From Hymenobacter fodinae (GTDB lineage Bacteria; Bacteroidota; Bacteroidia; Cytophagales; Hymenobacteraceae), in contig NZ_SRLA01000002.1 of the NCBI RefSeq assembly GCF_004745825.1, forward strand, positions 1,178,001 to 1,242,000: DNA of 64,000 nucleotides, in the 5' to 3' direction. The notes under the pieces were generated by a model, which was not told the origin of the DNA, made no database searches, and saw nothing but the letters and a program-made list of their open reading frames with translations. Position 1 is the first letter of the stretch. Every line of letters begins with the position of its first letter. Shown piece after piece: positions 8,021-15,639 of the stretch. Both the position numbers and the translations under genes were made by a program.

Positions 8021-8479
8021 CTAGAACTTGTCGTTGTTTACCTCCAGCCAGTAGTTGTCGGGGTCTTGCAGATATACTTGCTGCACACCATCGGGGCGCG
8101 GGGTGGTTTGCTTGTCCTGGCCCTGCCAACTGCTGTAGCGCACCCCCTGGCTGTCGAGGTGCTTCAGGAAGGCGGGGAGGTTCTTCACGCTGAAAGCCAA
8201 GTGGCTATTCTTGTCCTGCTCCGTGACGCTGGCTGCGCCCTGAATAACGTGCAACTGGCTGTGCGGCCCAATGCGGAACCATACGTGTTTGCCGTCGTGG
8301 AAGGGCTCCGGAATCTCCTGTAGCTTCAGCACATTCTTGTAGAAATCAGTGCTCTTTTTCAGATCGAAGACGTAGAGCGCGATGTGGTTGATAGCAACGG
8401 GGCCCTGAGCTCGGGACGTACTAGTTAGGGCCATGGAAAGGAGGAACGCCAAGGCGAATAGGGGGAGTGTCTTTTTCAT
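8021..8479 (-). CDS. Exported VOC (glyoxalase-fold) family protein
   Basis: 152 residues with a signal peptide (MKKTLPLFALAFLLSMALT ... SRAQ), so it acts outside the cytoplasm. The single VOC module shows the usual pattern: AINHIALYVFDLKKSTDFY at the start, LHVIQGAA in the middle, HLAFSVKNLPAFLKHLDSQG, and YLQDPDNYWLEV at the end. The His in NHIAL, the His in LHVIQ or SHLAF and the Glu in WLEV could form a metal site. VOC proteins include lyases, dioxygenases and isomerases, so no reaction is assigned. The stop codon TAG sits inside an iterated TAGGCCAG motif. Confidence 0.85.
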   Translation of the reverse strand: MKKTLPLFALAFLLSMALTSTSRAQGPVAINHIALYVFDLKKSTDFYKNVLKLQEIPEPFHDGKHVWFRIGPHSQLHVIQGAASVTEQDKNSHLAFSVKNLPAFLKHLDSQGVRYSSWQGQDKQTTPRPDGVQQVYLQDPDNYWLEVNNDKF

Positions 8480-8623
8480 GTAGTAAGGAGGGAGAGTGGC
8501 CTAGCAATACCTGTTAAATAAACAGGAGCTGTAACCAGTTAAATCAGGCGATAGATATTAGAATTAGAGCGGAGCTGAATCAGCAGTAGCTAGGGTAGCA
8601 TGTTGCGCCGAGCGCTAGCCTGT

Positions 8624-10138
8624 TTAGTGGCTGGCGGCATCGAGGCTGTTACTGATAAAGGCAAGGCGTTTGCCGTCGGGCGACCAGGAGGGCGTGTTTA
8701 TGGTGCCTTGTCCGCCGTAGACGTAGGCAATGACTTTGGGCGTGCCACCGCCAATGGGCATGAGCCGCAAATACACGTGCTTATAGAACGGATGGTCGCC
8801 GGCGGGCACTTCATCTTTTAAAAAGGAAAGGAAAACAATCCACTTGCCATCGGGGGAAATGTGCGGAAACCAATCCTGAAAGTCGCCGGTGGTGACGACC
8901 TGCTGCTGGCTGCCATCGGCTTTCATTCGCCAGATTTGCATGGTGCCGGTGCGGTTAGAGTTGAAGTAAATAAACTGACCATCGGGTGTGTATTCGGCGC
9001 CGTCGTCGAGCCCGGGAGCAGTAGTTAGCCGCACCTCCGGGCCCCCGGCCGCCGGTACCCGGTAAATGTCGAAGTCGTTGTTGCGCTGCCCGGTAAAGAG
9101 CAGGTGTTGGCCGTCGGGTGTCCAGCTGTGCAGGTAAGAAGGGCCACGGGGTGTGATTTGTGTGGGAGTGCCCCCGGCCACCGGAACCGTGTACACAATG
9201 GAGCCGCCCAACTGATCGACGCCGCTGCTGAGGCCTAGCATCTTGCCATCGAAGGAAAGCACGTGGTCGTTGTTGTTGTTGCGAACCTCGCCGGTTGGAA
9301 TCTCCTGCACCTGCCGGGTGGCCAAGCTAAAGTTGTACATCAGCCCCTCACTATTGTAAATCAGGTGCTGCCCGTCGCGCGTCCAGTTTGGGGCCTGCAA
9401 TGACTTTAGAGAACTGTAGATGATTTCTCGGTTGCCCGTGGCTACCTCCAGCACCTCTAGGTGGCTGCCCAGGTACTGGCGGTACTGCACCAGCTTATCG
9501 GGTGCCGGCACCACCACCCGCACATCCCGGAAAGTGCCAATGGCAGTGGTGCCCGGCTGATCAGACTCTGCGAACAGGCCTACGTACACTTCCTCGCCAA
9601 GCTCAAGGCGGGTAGTTTGCGCCACCACAAAAGGCTGCCCAAACTGGGCTACGCGCATGGTGAAGGTGGTACCTGTACGCTCGAGCTGCAGCACCGTAGC
9701 CTGGGGCACGCTTGAGCGGATATGCTGTGGAGCGGCGCCAGCCGTGGAGCGGTAGCGCAGCGTTGTGGCGCCGTTGCCCTGCGTGGCAAGAGCCACCTGG
9801 GGCGCCCCAGGCTCAAGGCTCTTGCGAACGAGCCAGCCGAGGCTTTGATGTGAGTCGGCCTTGCCGGAGGCAGCGAAGCTGATGCGGGCGTAGAGCAGAA
9901 AGTCGCCGCCAAGCTTTTTATAGGCGTATTGCATGGCCGGGGCATCGGCTTTGGTGCGCGGCCCGGCGCTGGTAATTGCGTAAACCTGGGAGGCTGGAGT
10001 GAAAGTGGCAGTACCCGGTTTGGCTGCGTTGCCGATGCTCTGCTGGGCGGTAAACACACCTAATTGCTGCCCATTTGCACCTACTGCGAGTAGCGTTGCA
10101 AGACAGGTTAGTAAGATGGAGCTGCTAGAAAATCTCAT
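8624..10138 (-). CDS. Secreted TolB-like PD40 beta-propeller with N-terminal DUF1349-like domain
   Basis: 504 residues from MRFSSSSILLTCLATLLA; this start leaves a proper signal peptide ending NGQ, while the frame is open to 10171. Residues about 20-210 look like a concanavalin-like domain (GGDFLLYARISFAASGK, EVYVGLFAESDQPG). The second half is a propeller of PD40 repeats, seen as WTRDGQHLIYNSEG, WTPDGQHLLFTG, YTPDGQFIYFNSN, SPDGKWIVFLS and WSPDGKRLAFISN. Such proteins bind periplasmic partners or oligosaccharides. It is divergent from the Gfo/Idh/MocA gene at 10540, and its function is only inferred. Confidence 0.8.
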   Translation of the reverse strand: MRFSSSSILLTCLATLLAVGANGQQLGVFTAQQSIGNAAKPGTATFTPASQVYAITSAGPRTKADAPAMQYAYKKLGGDFLLYARISFAASGKADSHQSLGWLVRKSLEPGAPQVALATQGNGATTLRYRSTAGAAPQHIRSSVPQATVLQLERTGTTFTMRVAQFGQPFVVAQTTRLELGEEVYVGLFAESDQPGTTAIGTFRDVRVVVPAPDKLVQYRQYLGSHLEVLEVATGNREIIYSSLKSLQAPNWTRDGQHLIYNSEGLMYNFSLATRQVQEIPTGEVRNNNNDHVLSFDGKMLGLSSGVDQLGGSIVYTVPVAGGTPTQITPRGPSYLHSWTPDGQHLLFTGQRNNDFDIYRVPAAGGPEVRLTTAPGLDDGAEYTPDGQFIYFNSNRTGTMQIWRMKADGSQQQVVTTGDFQDWFPHISPDGKWIVFLSFLKDEVPAGDHPFYKHVYLRLMPIGGGTPKVIAYVYGGQGTINTPSWSPDGKRLAFISNSLDAASH

Positions 10139-10539
10139 AAGTAACGTAAAGCACTGCGGGAGGGAGAGCACGCGATAGGCCAGACAAGAAAGGAACCGTT
10201 AAAACCTTATAGCACCGGTAAGTAACGCTACCCGCTGCAATCAAGCACTATCTGGTTAGTAAGATGTCGTAACCCTCAAATGGGCTACCGCCGCAGTGCA
10301 TCTCGAAAAACAGGCCTAGCGCTAACTGAGGGCGGATAATATACCCATCTGGCTGACAACGTTGCCGGGAACGATTGCATAAATAAAACGGCTGGCCATT
10401 CTGTATTTAAGCCATAATAGTTTCAGCTTAATGTAAAAGGTGGGTTAGTAGGCCAGTAGATCAGGCATCCTTGGGTGCCCCGGAGGCGCGGCTGGCCTAG
10501 GCCTCCCATCGTCATGCTCTGTTCCTTTCCTAAATTCCC
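10139..10539. other. Divergent intergenic region
   Basis: About 400 bases between the divergent TolB-like and Gfo/Idh/MocA genes. No small gene is evident. Apart from the palindrome listed at 10360-10373, nothing structured stands out. Confidence 0.4.
10360..10373. promoter_or_regulatory. Candidate LacI-type operator half-palindrome
   Basis: CGTTGCCGGGAACG is a near-perfect palindrome centred on CCGG, the kind of core bound by LacI-family regulators. It is about 170 bases upstream of the Gfo/Idh/MocA start. No LacI gene is in the window, and the match could be chance. Confidence 0.25.
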
Positions 10540-11871
10540 ATGCATCGTAGAAAATTTATTCAGCAAACCGGGGCTGTGCTGGCAGGTACCCTTCTCGCCG
10601 ATACTGTACTGGCCTCGGCCATTGCAGGCACTAAAACCCGCGTGGCCATGGTGGGTACGGGCCACCGGGGCCTGGGCATGTGGGGTACGCCCGTGCTCAA
10701 GGAGTTCAACGGCCAGGTTGAGTTCGTAGGCCTCTGCGACAAGAACCCCGGCCGGCTGGCCACGGGCAAAAAGATGCTGGGTGTGAAGTGCCCTACCTTC
10801 ACCGACTTCGATCAGATGATGAAGCAGACCAAGCCCGATCTGCTCATCGTGACTACAGTGGATGCCACCCACAGTGAGTTCATCATTAAAGGGATGGAGT
10901 ACGGGGCGAACATCATCACGGAGAAGCCCATGACTACCGATGAGCAGCAGTGCGAGGCTATTCTGGCGGCCGAGCAGCGCACGGGTAAAAACGTGAAGGT
11001 GACGTTCAACTATCGCTACTCTCCGCACCGCCAGAAGATTTATGAGCTGCTGCGCAGCGGCGTAATCGGGGACATTACCTCCGCCGATTTCCACTGGTAC
11101 CTCGATGTACACCACGGCGCCGACTATTTCCGGCGCTGGCACCGGCTGCGCCAGAACAGTGGCTCTCTGCTAGTGCATAAAGCCTCCCACCACTTCGATC
11201 TGCTGAACTGGTGGCTGGAATCGGACCCGGAAGTGGTGTACGGCAACGGGCAACTGAACTTCTACGGTAAGAACAACCCCTTCCGCTACACCCACTGTCG
11301 GCCGTGCCCGCACAAAGACAAGTGCCAGTTTTACTGGGATATCACCAAAGACGAGCGCCTAACCAAGCTCTACGTCGATAACGAGAAGTACGATGGCTAC
11401 CACCGCGACGGCTGCGTGTGGCGCGAAGACATTGACATCTTCGATAAGATGGCCGTGCAGATTAAGTACGCCAATAACGTGCAGGTAAGCTATTCGCTCA
11501 CTGCCTACTCGCCCTACGAGGGCTACCGCATTTCCTTCAATGGCACAAAAGGCAAAATTGATGCGTGGATTAAGGAGAAGCAGCCCTGGGAAGCTGAGCC
11601 CTTCGACGAGATTCAGGTGACTACCAACTTCGGCAAGCGGGAGCTAATCCAAATTTCGAACACTGAGGAAGGCCACGGTGGGGGAGACGTGCGCTTACGC
11701 AAGCAAATTTTCGCCCCCGATGGCCGCGACCCGTACCGGCAGGCTGCCAAAAGCCGTGATGGGGCACTGGCAATTCTCGTTGGTATTGCCGCCCGCAAAA
11801 GCATTGACACCGGCAAGCCCATTAACATAGCGGACCTTACTTCCCTGAAACCCCAACCCCAGCGAGTGTGA
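10540..11871 (+). CDS. Gfo/Idh/MocA family oxidoreductase, exported type
   Basis: 443 residues. The N-terminus MHRRKFIQQTGAVLAGTLL has twin Arg followed by a hydrophobic segment, as in Tat-exported members of this family. The Rossmann domain follows (TRVAMVGTGHRGLGMWG, residues about 30-50) with the cofactor-binding ANIITEKPMT motif around residue 125. The C-terminal half (YRISFNGTKGKIDAWI) is the usual alpha/beta domain. A Cys-rich insertion (HCRPCPHKDKC, then DGCVW) around residues 255-295 may bind a metal. The substrate is probably a sugar or keto-sugar oxidised with NAD(P). It is a single gene followed by a terminator at 11974-12006. Confidence 0.85.
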   Translation: MHRRKFIQQTGAVLAGTLLADTVLASAIAGTKTRVAMVGTGHRGLGMWGTPVLKEFNGQVEFVGLCDKNPGRLATGKKMLGVKCPTFTDFDQMMKQTKPDLLIVTTVDATHSEFIIKGMEYGANIITEKPMTTDEQQCEAILAAEQRTGKNVKVTFNYRYSPHRQKIYELLRSGVIGDITSADFHWYLDVHHGADYFRRWHRLRQNSGSLLVHKASHHFDLLNWWLESDPEVVYGNGQLNFYGKNNPFRYTHCRPCPHKDKCQFYWDITKDERLTKLYVDNEKYDGYHRDGCVWREDIDIFDKMAVQIKYANNVQVSYSLTAYSPYEGYRISFNGTKGKIDAWIKEKQPWEAEPFDEIQVTTNFGKRELIQISNTEEGHGGGDVRLRKQIFAPDGRDPYRQAAKSRDGALAILVGIAARKSIDTGKPINIADLTSLKPQPQRV

Positions 11872-11973
11872 GCACTAGGCCAGTAGAAAGGTGAGGTGTA
11901 ACGGGTGACTATGGGTGCCTTGCCATCAGGTGCTACTAAATCGGCGCAAGCTGTCTGAGGTACTTATAGCCTG

Positions 11974-12006
11974 CGTCTGCCCGGAGTAATTTGGGCAGAC
12001 GTTTTT
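11974..12006 (+). terminator. Intrinsic terminator
   Basis: CGTCTGCCC (11974-11982) and GGGCAGACG (11993-12001) form a perfect 9-bp stem with a 10-base loop, followed directly by five T. It lies about 100 bases after the Gfo/Idh/MocA stop. Confidence 0.8.
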
Positions 12007-12341
12007 GTGCATATGCCAAGTGAGAAGTGAGCAATAGAACTTCGCGTGACTGCGCTGTTCATATTCTGGCGGATTTCCGCTAGTCTGGGCGGCAGCTAAG
12101 CTTTGGGGTGGCCTAAAGCGGAGAGGAAAATTGTTGGGCCTAGCTCGTCTGTTTAGGAGCATTGCCCAGTATACAGAGGGCGCTTTATACGCTGAGAGGC
12201 TAGCCTGTAGCCAGTGATGTGCGTTTTAGCGGAAGAGTTTGCTACATTAACCCGTTAGAACTACGCAATAGCGCTCTAGGCCTCCTACCGGGCAGTCTGC
12301 TGGGCTGCTCCTCGACCTGCTTTCACTCCTACCCACCAGGC
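12007..12341. other. Intergenic region before gntK
   Basis: No gene is supported. The frame of gntK is open upstream to 12219, but the residues before MQDNTVYVVMG are not kinase-like. It contains one GTGGCCTAAAG and one GGGCCTAGC copy of the iterated motif. Confidence 0.4.
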
Positions 12342-12857
12342 ATGCAAGACAACACAGTATATGTAGTTATGGGCGTATCCGGCAGCGGAAAAACTACCGT
12401 GGGCCAGTTGCTGGCCGAGCGGCTAGGCCTCCCATTTCATGATGCCGATGACTTTCACTCGGCGGCCAACATTGCCAAGATGCGTGGTGGCACACCCCTA
12501 ACCGACGATGACCGCAAGGAGTGGTTAAACCAGCTGGCGGCTAGCATTCGGGAGTGGAGCCACACTGCTGGGGCCGTGCTGGCTTGCTCCGCGCTCAAAG
12601 AAAAATACCGGCAGCAATTCAATGAGGCCGCTACGCACCCCATTCAGTGGGTGTTTCTGGATGGCTCTGAGGAGTTGCTGAGCGAGCGGCTCCGGGCCCG
12701 CAAAGGCCATTACATGACCCAGCAACTGTTGGCTTCGCAGCTGAGTACCCTAGAGCCCCCAACCTATGGCCTGCGGCTGCCGCTTGCCCCGGAGCTCACT
12801 CCCCACGACTTGGTTAATCAGATTGTAGCAGCTAGTTCAGCGGAGCAGCTTGCATGA
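12342..12857 (+). CDS. gntK: Gluconokinase
   Basis: 171 residues from MQDNTVYVVMG. The enzyme phosphorylates gluconate to 6-phosphogluconate with ATP in the cytoplasm. The P-loop GVSGSGKTT occupies residues 11-19. The substrate region PFHDADDFHSAANIAKM with GGTPLTDDDRKEWL, and the lid RKGHYM preceded by ERLRAR, are all typical of the GntK family, as is the length. The start was chosen because the P-loop then follows a short strand, as in known members. Its end overlaps the permease by four bases (ATGA), so the two are translationally coupled. Confidence 0.93.
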   Translation: MQDNTVYVVMGVSGSGKTTVGQLLAERLGLPFHDADDFHSAANIAKMRGGTPLTDDDRKEWLNQLAASIREWSHTAGAVLACSALKEKYRQQFNEAATHPIQWVFLDGSEELLSERLRARKGHYMTQQLLASQLSTLEPPTYGLRLPLAPELTPHDLVNQIVAASSAEQLA

Positions 12858-14182
12858 CCCTACTCATCGTTCTGCTCGCCGTACTCGCGTTAATTGGCCT
12901 CATCAGCTGGGGCAAGGTCAATGCCTTTTTGGCGTTTTTGCTGGTTACCCTGGGGGCCGGCTTTGCTCTAGGCCTGTCGCCGCAGCAGCTAATGGCGGCC
13001 GTATATAAAGGTCTTGGCGATACGCTGGGCTCGGTGCTGATTGTGATTGTGCTGGGGGCCATGCTGGGCAAAATAGTAGCCGAAAGTGGTGCTGCACAGC
13101 AAATTGCCTCCGTCCTGATTCGAGCTTTTGGTACCCGCTCCATCCAATGGACGATGATGGTAACGGGCTTTATCATTGGCATTCCCCTGTTCTACAATGT
13201 GGGCTTTGTGCTGATGATTCCGCTGATATTTTCGGTGGTGTATAAGTACCGCTTGCCGGCCGTGTACGTAGGCCTCCCCATGCTGGCAGCCCTCTCAGTG
13301 ATGCACGGTTTTCTGCCGCCGCACCCGTCGCCCACGGCACTAGTCGCGCAGTTTCACGCCAATATGGGCCTGACCTTCGTGTATGGGCTGCTGATTGCCA
13401 TTCCGGCCATTGTGCTGGCGGGCCCCGTGTACGGGCTCACTCTCCGGGGCATCGTCTCGGTGCCACTGGCGAGCTTCGTGTCCGAAGCCTTGCCCGAAAC
13501 TGCCTTACCAGGGCGCCTCAACAGCTTTCTGTCGTCGTTGCTGCCGGTGCTGCTGCTGGTAGTGGTGCTGGGCCTGCAGGCTGTGTTGCCAGCAGGAGGG
13601 CCACTAGCGCCGGCGCTGGCCTTTCTCGCCGAGCCCTCGGTGGTTATGCTGGTATCGGTGCTGGTGGCCACTTTCACGCTGGGCACTGGCCTAGGCAAAC
13701 CCATGGCAGCCGTAATGGATGCCTACTCGGCTTCGGTGAAGGACGTAGCGCTTATTCTGCTCATTATTGGCGGGGCGGGTGCCCTCAAAGAGGTATTGGT
13801 AGCCAGTGGCGTAAGTCAGGAAATTGCTCAGGCTCTGCAGAGCACTGGTTTGCCGCCTCTGCTGCTGGGCTGGCTGATTGCGGCGGCCATCCGGGTGTGC
13901 CTGGGCTCCGCTACTATTGCGGGCCTCACGGCCGCGGGCGTTATGCTGCCCACCATGGCAGAGTCGCACGCCAACCCCAACCTTATGGTGCTGGCCATTG
14001 GTGCGGGCAGCTTGCTCCTGTCGCACTTCAACGATGCCGGCTTCTGGCTCTTCAAGGAGTATTTTAACCTCTCCGCCAAAGACACGCTACGTTCCTGGAC
14101 GATGATGGAAACCATCGTATCGGTGGTGGGGCTCCTGGGCGTGCTGCTCCTGAACTGGGCTCTGCCGCTGCTAGGCCAGTAG
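12854..14182 (+). CDS. gntT: Gluconate:H+ symporter (GntP family)
   Basis: 442 residues, almost wholly hydrophobic with about 12-14 membrane segments. Family features include the starting repeat LLIVLLAVLALIGLISWGKV with NAFLAFLLVTLGAGF, GALGEVL-like GAGALKEVLVASGV, LPPHPSPTALV around residue 155 and the C-terminal LSHFNDAGFWLFKEYFNLS. The GntP family takes up gluconate and related sugar acids with protons. The overlap with gntK gives a simple import-and-phosphorylate operon. Confidence 0.93.
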   Translation: MTLLIVLLAVLALIGLISWGKVNAFLAFLLVTLGAGFALGLSPQQLMAAVYKGLGDTLGSVLIVIVLGAMLGKIVAESGAAQQIASVLIRAFGTRSIQWTMMVTGFIIGIPLFYNVGFVLMIPLIFSVVYKYRLPAVYVGLPMLAALSVMHGFLPPHPSPTALVAQFHANMGLTFVYGLLIAIPAIVLAGPVYGLTLRGIVSVPLASFVSEALPETALPGRLNSFLSSLLPVLLLVVVLGLQAVLPAGGPLAPALAFLAEPSVVMLVSVLVATFTLGTGLGKPMAAVMDAYSASVKDVALILLIIGGAGALKEVLVASGVSQEIAQALQSTGLPPLLLGWLIAAAIRVCLGSATIAGLTAAGVMLPTMAESHANPNLMVLAIGAGSLLLSHFNDAGFWLFKEYFNLSAKDTLRSWTMMETIVSVVGLLGVLLLNWALPLLGQ

Positions 14183-14230
14183 GGGAGAAGCAACTAGTAT
14201 AGTGAGTAAAGCTAGACCACTGGCAAAGAG

Positions 14231-15019
14231 TTAGAGAGCAAGAACGGCACCGTCTTCTAAGGCTTTTTGATAATTCTCCCGGTCAAACTCATACAGATAG
14301 GGGGAGCGGTGCGGCCCAATTTTGCGCTGCTCATCTAGCTGCCGGATAAGCCCCAGCGTGAGTAGCTTCTTGCGAAAATTACGACGGTCAAACTGCCGCC
14401 CCAGAATGGTTTCGTAGAGGGCGTGAATTTCGGGCAGCGTGAACTTGTCGGCCAGCAGGTTATAGCCAATGGGCTGCTGATAAATCTGGGCCCGCAGGGT
14501 CATAAGGGCCTTCTGCACAATCTCGTTGTGGTCGTAATCCAGGGTCGGAATTTCCGAAACCTCCTGCCAGCAGTATTCATCCACCAGCAGCTCCGGGTTT
14601 ACCACCACGTTCAGGTAGTCGACTAAGGCGTAATACCCAATGGATAGGGTGCGCTCAGAAAGCCAGTGGTTCTCGCCTATGGCTACGCCCACCTTGGAGT
14701 AGGTTGTGTTATGGGTTTCCTGCGTCTTGATCTTGTTCATCCGGGTGGCGCTGTCGCCGAACACGTAGAACTGCTGCAGGAACAAATTAGAGAGCTGGGT
14801 CTTCTCGGCCAAAATGCGGTGGGCTGCTTCCGTTAGGGCTTCATCACGAGCAATATACCCGCCGGGTAAGCTCCAATTATCGTGGCCGTGGTGCCGAATC
14901 AGCAAAATTTTTAGCTGATGCGCATGGTACCCAAAAATGACGCAATCGATGGAGAGATGCGGTAAATAGCGCTCGTGGCCATGATGAACGAAGTCCAGAA
15001 CTTCTTGGCGGGTGTTCAT
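14231..15019 (-). CDS. Nudix-fold transcriptional regulator (NrtR/AraR-like), degenerate Nudix box
   Basis: 262 residues. The Nudix domain covers about residues 20-165, with the box beginning at G54. Compared with GX5EX7REUXEEXGU it keeps G54, E60, R68 and E72 but has Ile at 69 and Lys at 73, so two of the catalytic glutamates are lost and hydrolysis is unlikely. The C-terminal 90 residues (FTLPEIHALYETILGRQFDR, then RNFRKKLLTLGLI) are the winged-helix part found in NrtR-type regulators. In Bacteroidota such proteins regulate sugar genes, sensing a metabolite in the former active site. It is divergent from the SusC operon and converges on gntK-gntT, so either could be its target. Palindromes at 15085-15134 are candidate operators. 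Confidence 0.85.
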   Translation of the reverse strand: MNTRQEVLDFVHHGHERYLPHLSIDCVIFGYHAHQLKILLIRHHGHDNWSLPGGYIARDEALTEAAHRILAEKTQLSNLFLQQFYVFGDSATRMNKIKTQETHNTTYSKVGVAIGENHWLSERTLSIGYYALVDYLNVVVNPELLVDEYCWQEVSEIPTLDYDHNEIVQKALMTLRAQIYQQPIGYNLLADKFTLPEIHALYETILGRQFDRRNFRKKLLTLGLIRQLDEQRKIGPHRSPYLYEFDRENYQKALEDGAVLAL

Positions 15020-15639
15020 GAGTAGAAATTTTTATTGTGTAGAATGTACGTATTACCGAAAAGTGTTTACATTTATTCCGTCGATAATACAGAATGACAT
15101 TCCTGAGCCCCGAAAGGATGCAATTTCTGTATTAAAAACATTATTACCTGATCTACCTGCCCTTCCTTCCCACCGCATTATCAGTAAGTAAATGGAGAAG
15201 CATTTCTCGTTAGCCATAGAGCTATTCCTAGGTAGCGTAGCCCATCAATTCTAGTTACGCTTTCCAACACCTATATCGATTGCGGCAGCCCTGCTTTTTT
15301 CATTAGGCTGCATCCTGCTCTAGTTCCGTTCGCGTCCGCACACCCGCACTGAGTACATCACTTTCTTACCTGCTCTGACCTAAGCAGTCAGGCTCGCCTA
15401 TTTGCAATTCCGGCCACTCCCCAGGTGGCTCGCAAGCTCACTATTGCCTTGCGTTTTTATAAAATGTTGGTTATCAGTGTTTTGTAAAAATGCAATGTTG
15501 CAAGTCACTGTTTCGGTACAGGTTCTCCCCGAAGTCAGGCAGACGGCCAGGCGCGCAGTAAGAATCTTCAGATGGCTTCTCTGCTAGTACGCCACTAGCA
15601 TTAAGTATTCCCACAGTACCTCATCATAATCCCACTTCT
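15020..15639. other. Long divergent intergenic region between regulator and SusC operon
   Basis: 620 bases without a convincing gene. It contains the TAATACAGAA inverted pair listed separately, a related TAATAC on the minus strand at 15047-15052 and an AT-rich stretch near 15460-15500. The promoters of both the Nudix regulator and the SusC/SusD operon must lie here. The distance of SusC from any obvious box suggests a long 5' leader. Confidence 0.45.
15085..15134. promoter_or_regulatory. Candidate operator pair for the Nudix regulator
   Basis: TAATACAGAA (15085-15094) and its exact complement TTCTGTATTA (15125-15134) form a 10-bp inverted repeat 30 bases apart. Similarity continues inward (CATTCC on the left, CATCC on the right arm read in reverse). 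It lies about 65 bases upstream of the regulator start. The functional role is inferred only from position and symmetry. Confidence 0.4.

Noticed and set aside
10423..11142. 239-codon antisense frame opposite the Gfo/Idh/MocA gene
   Set aside because: It is a mirror of the third-position GC bias of the real gene; the plus-strand protein has clear Rossmann and EKPM motifs.
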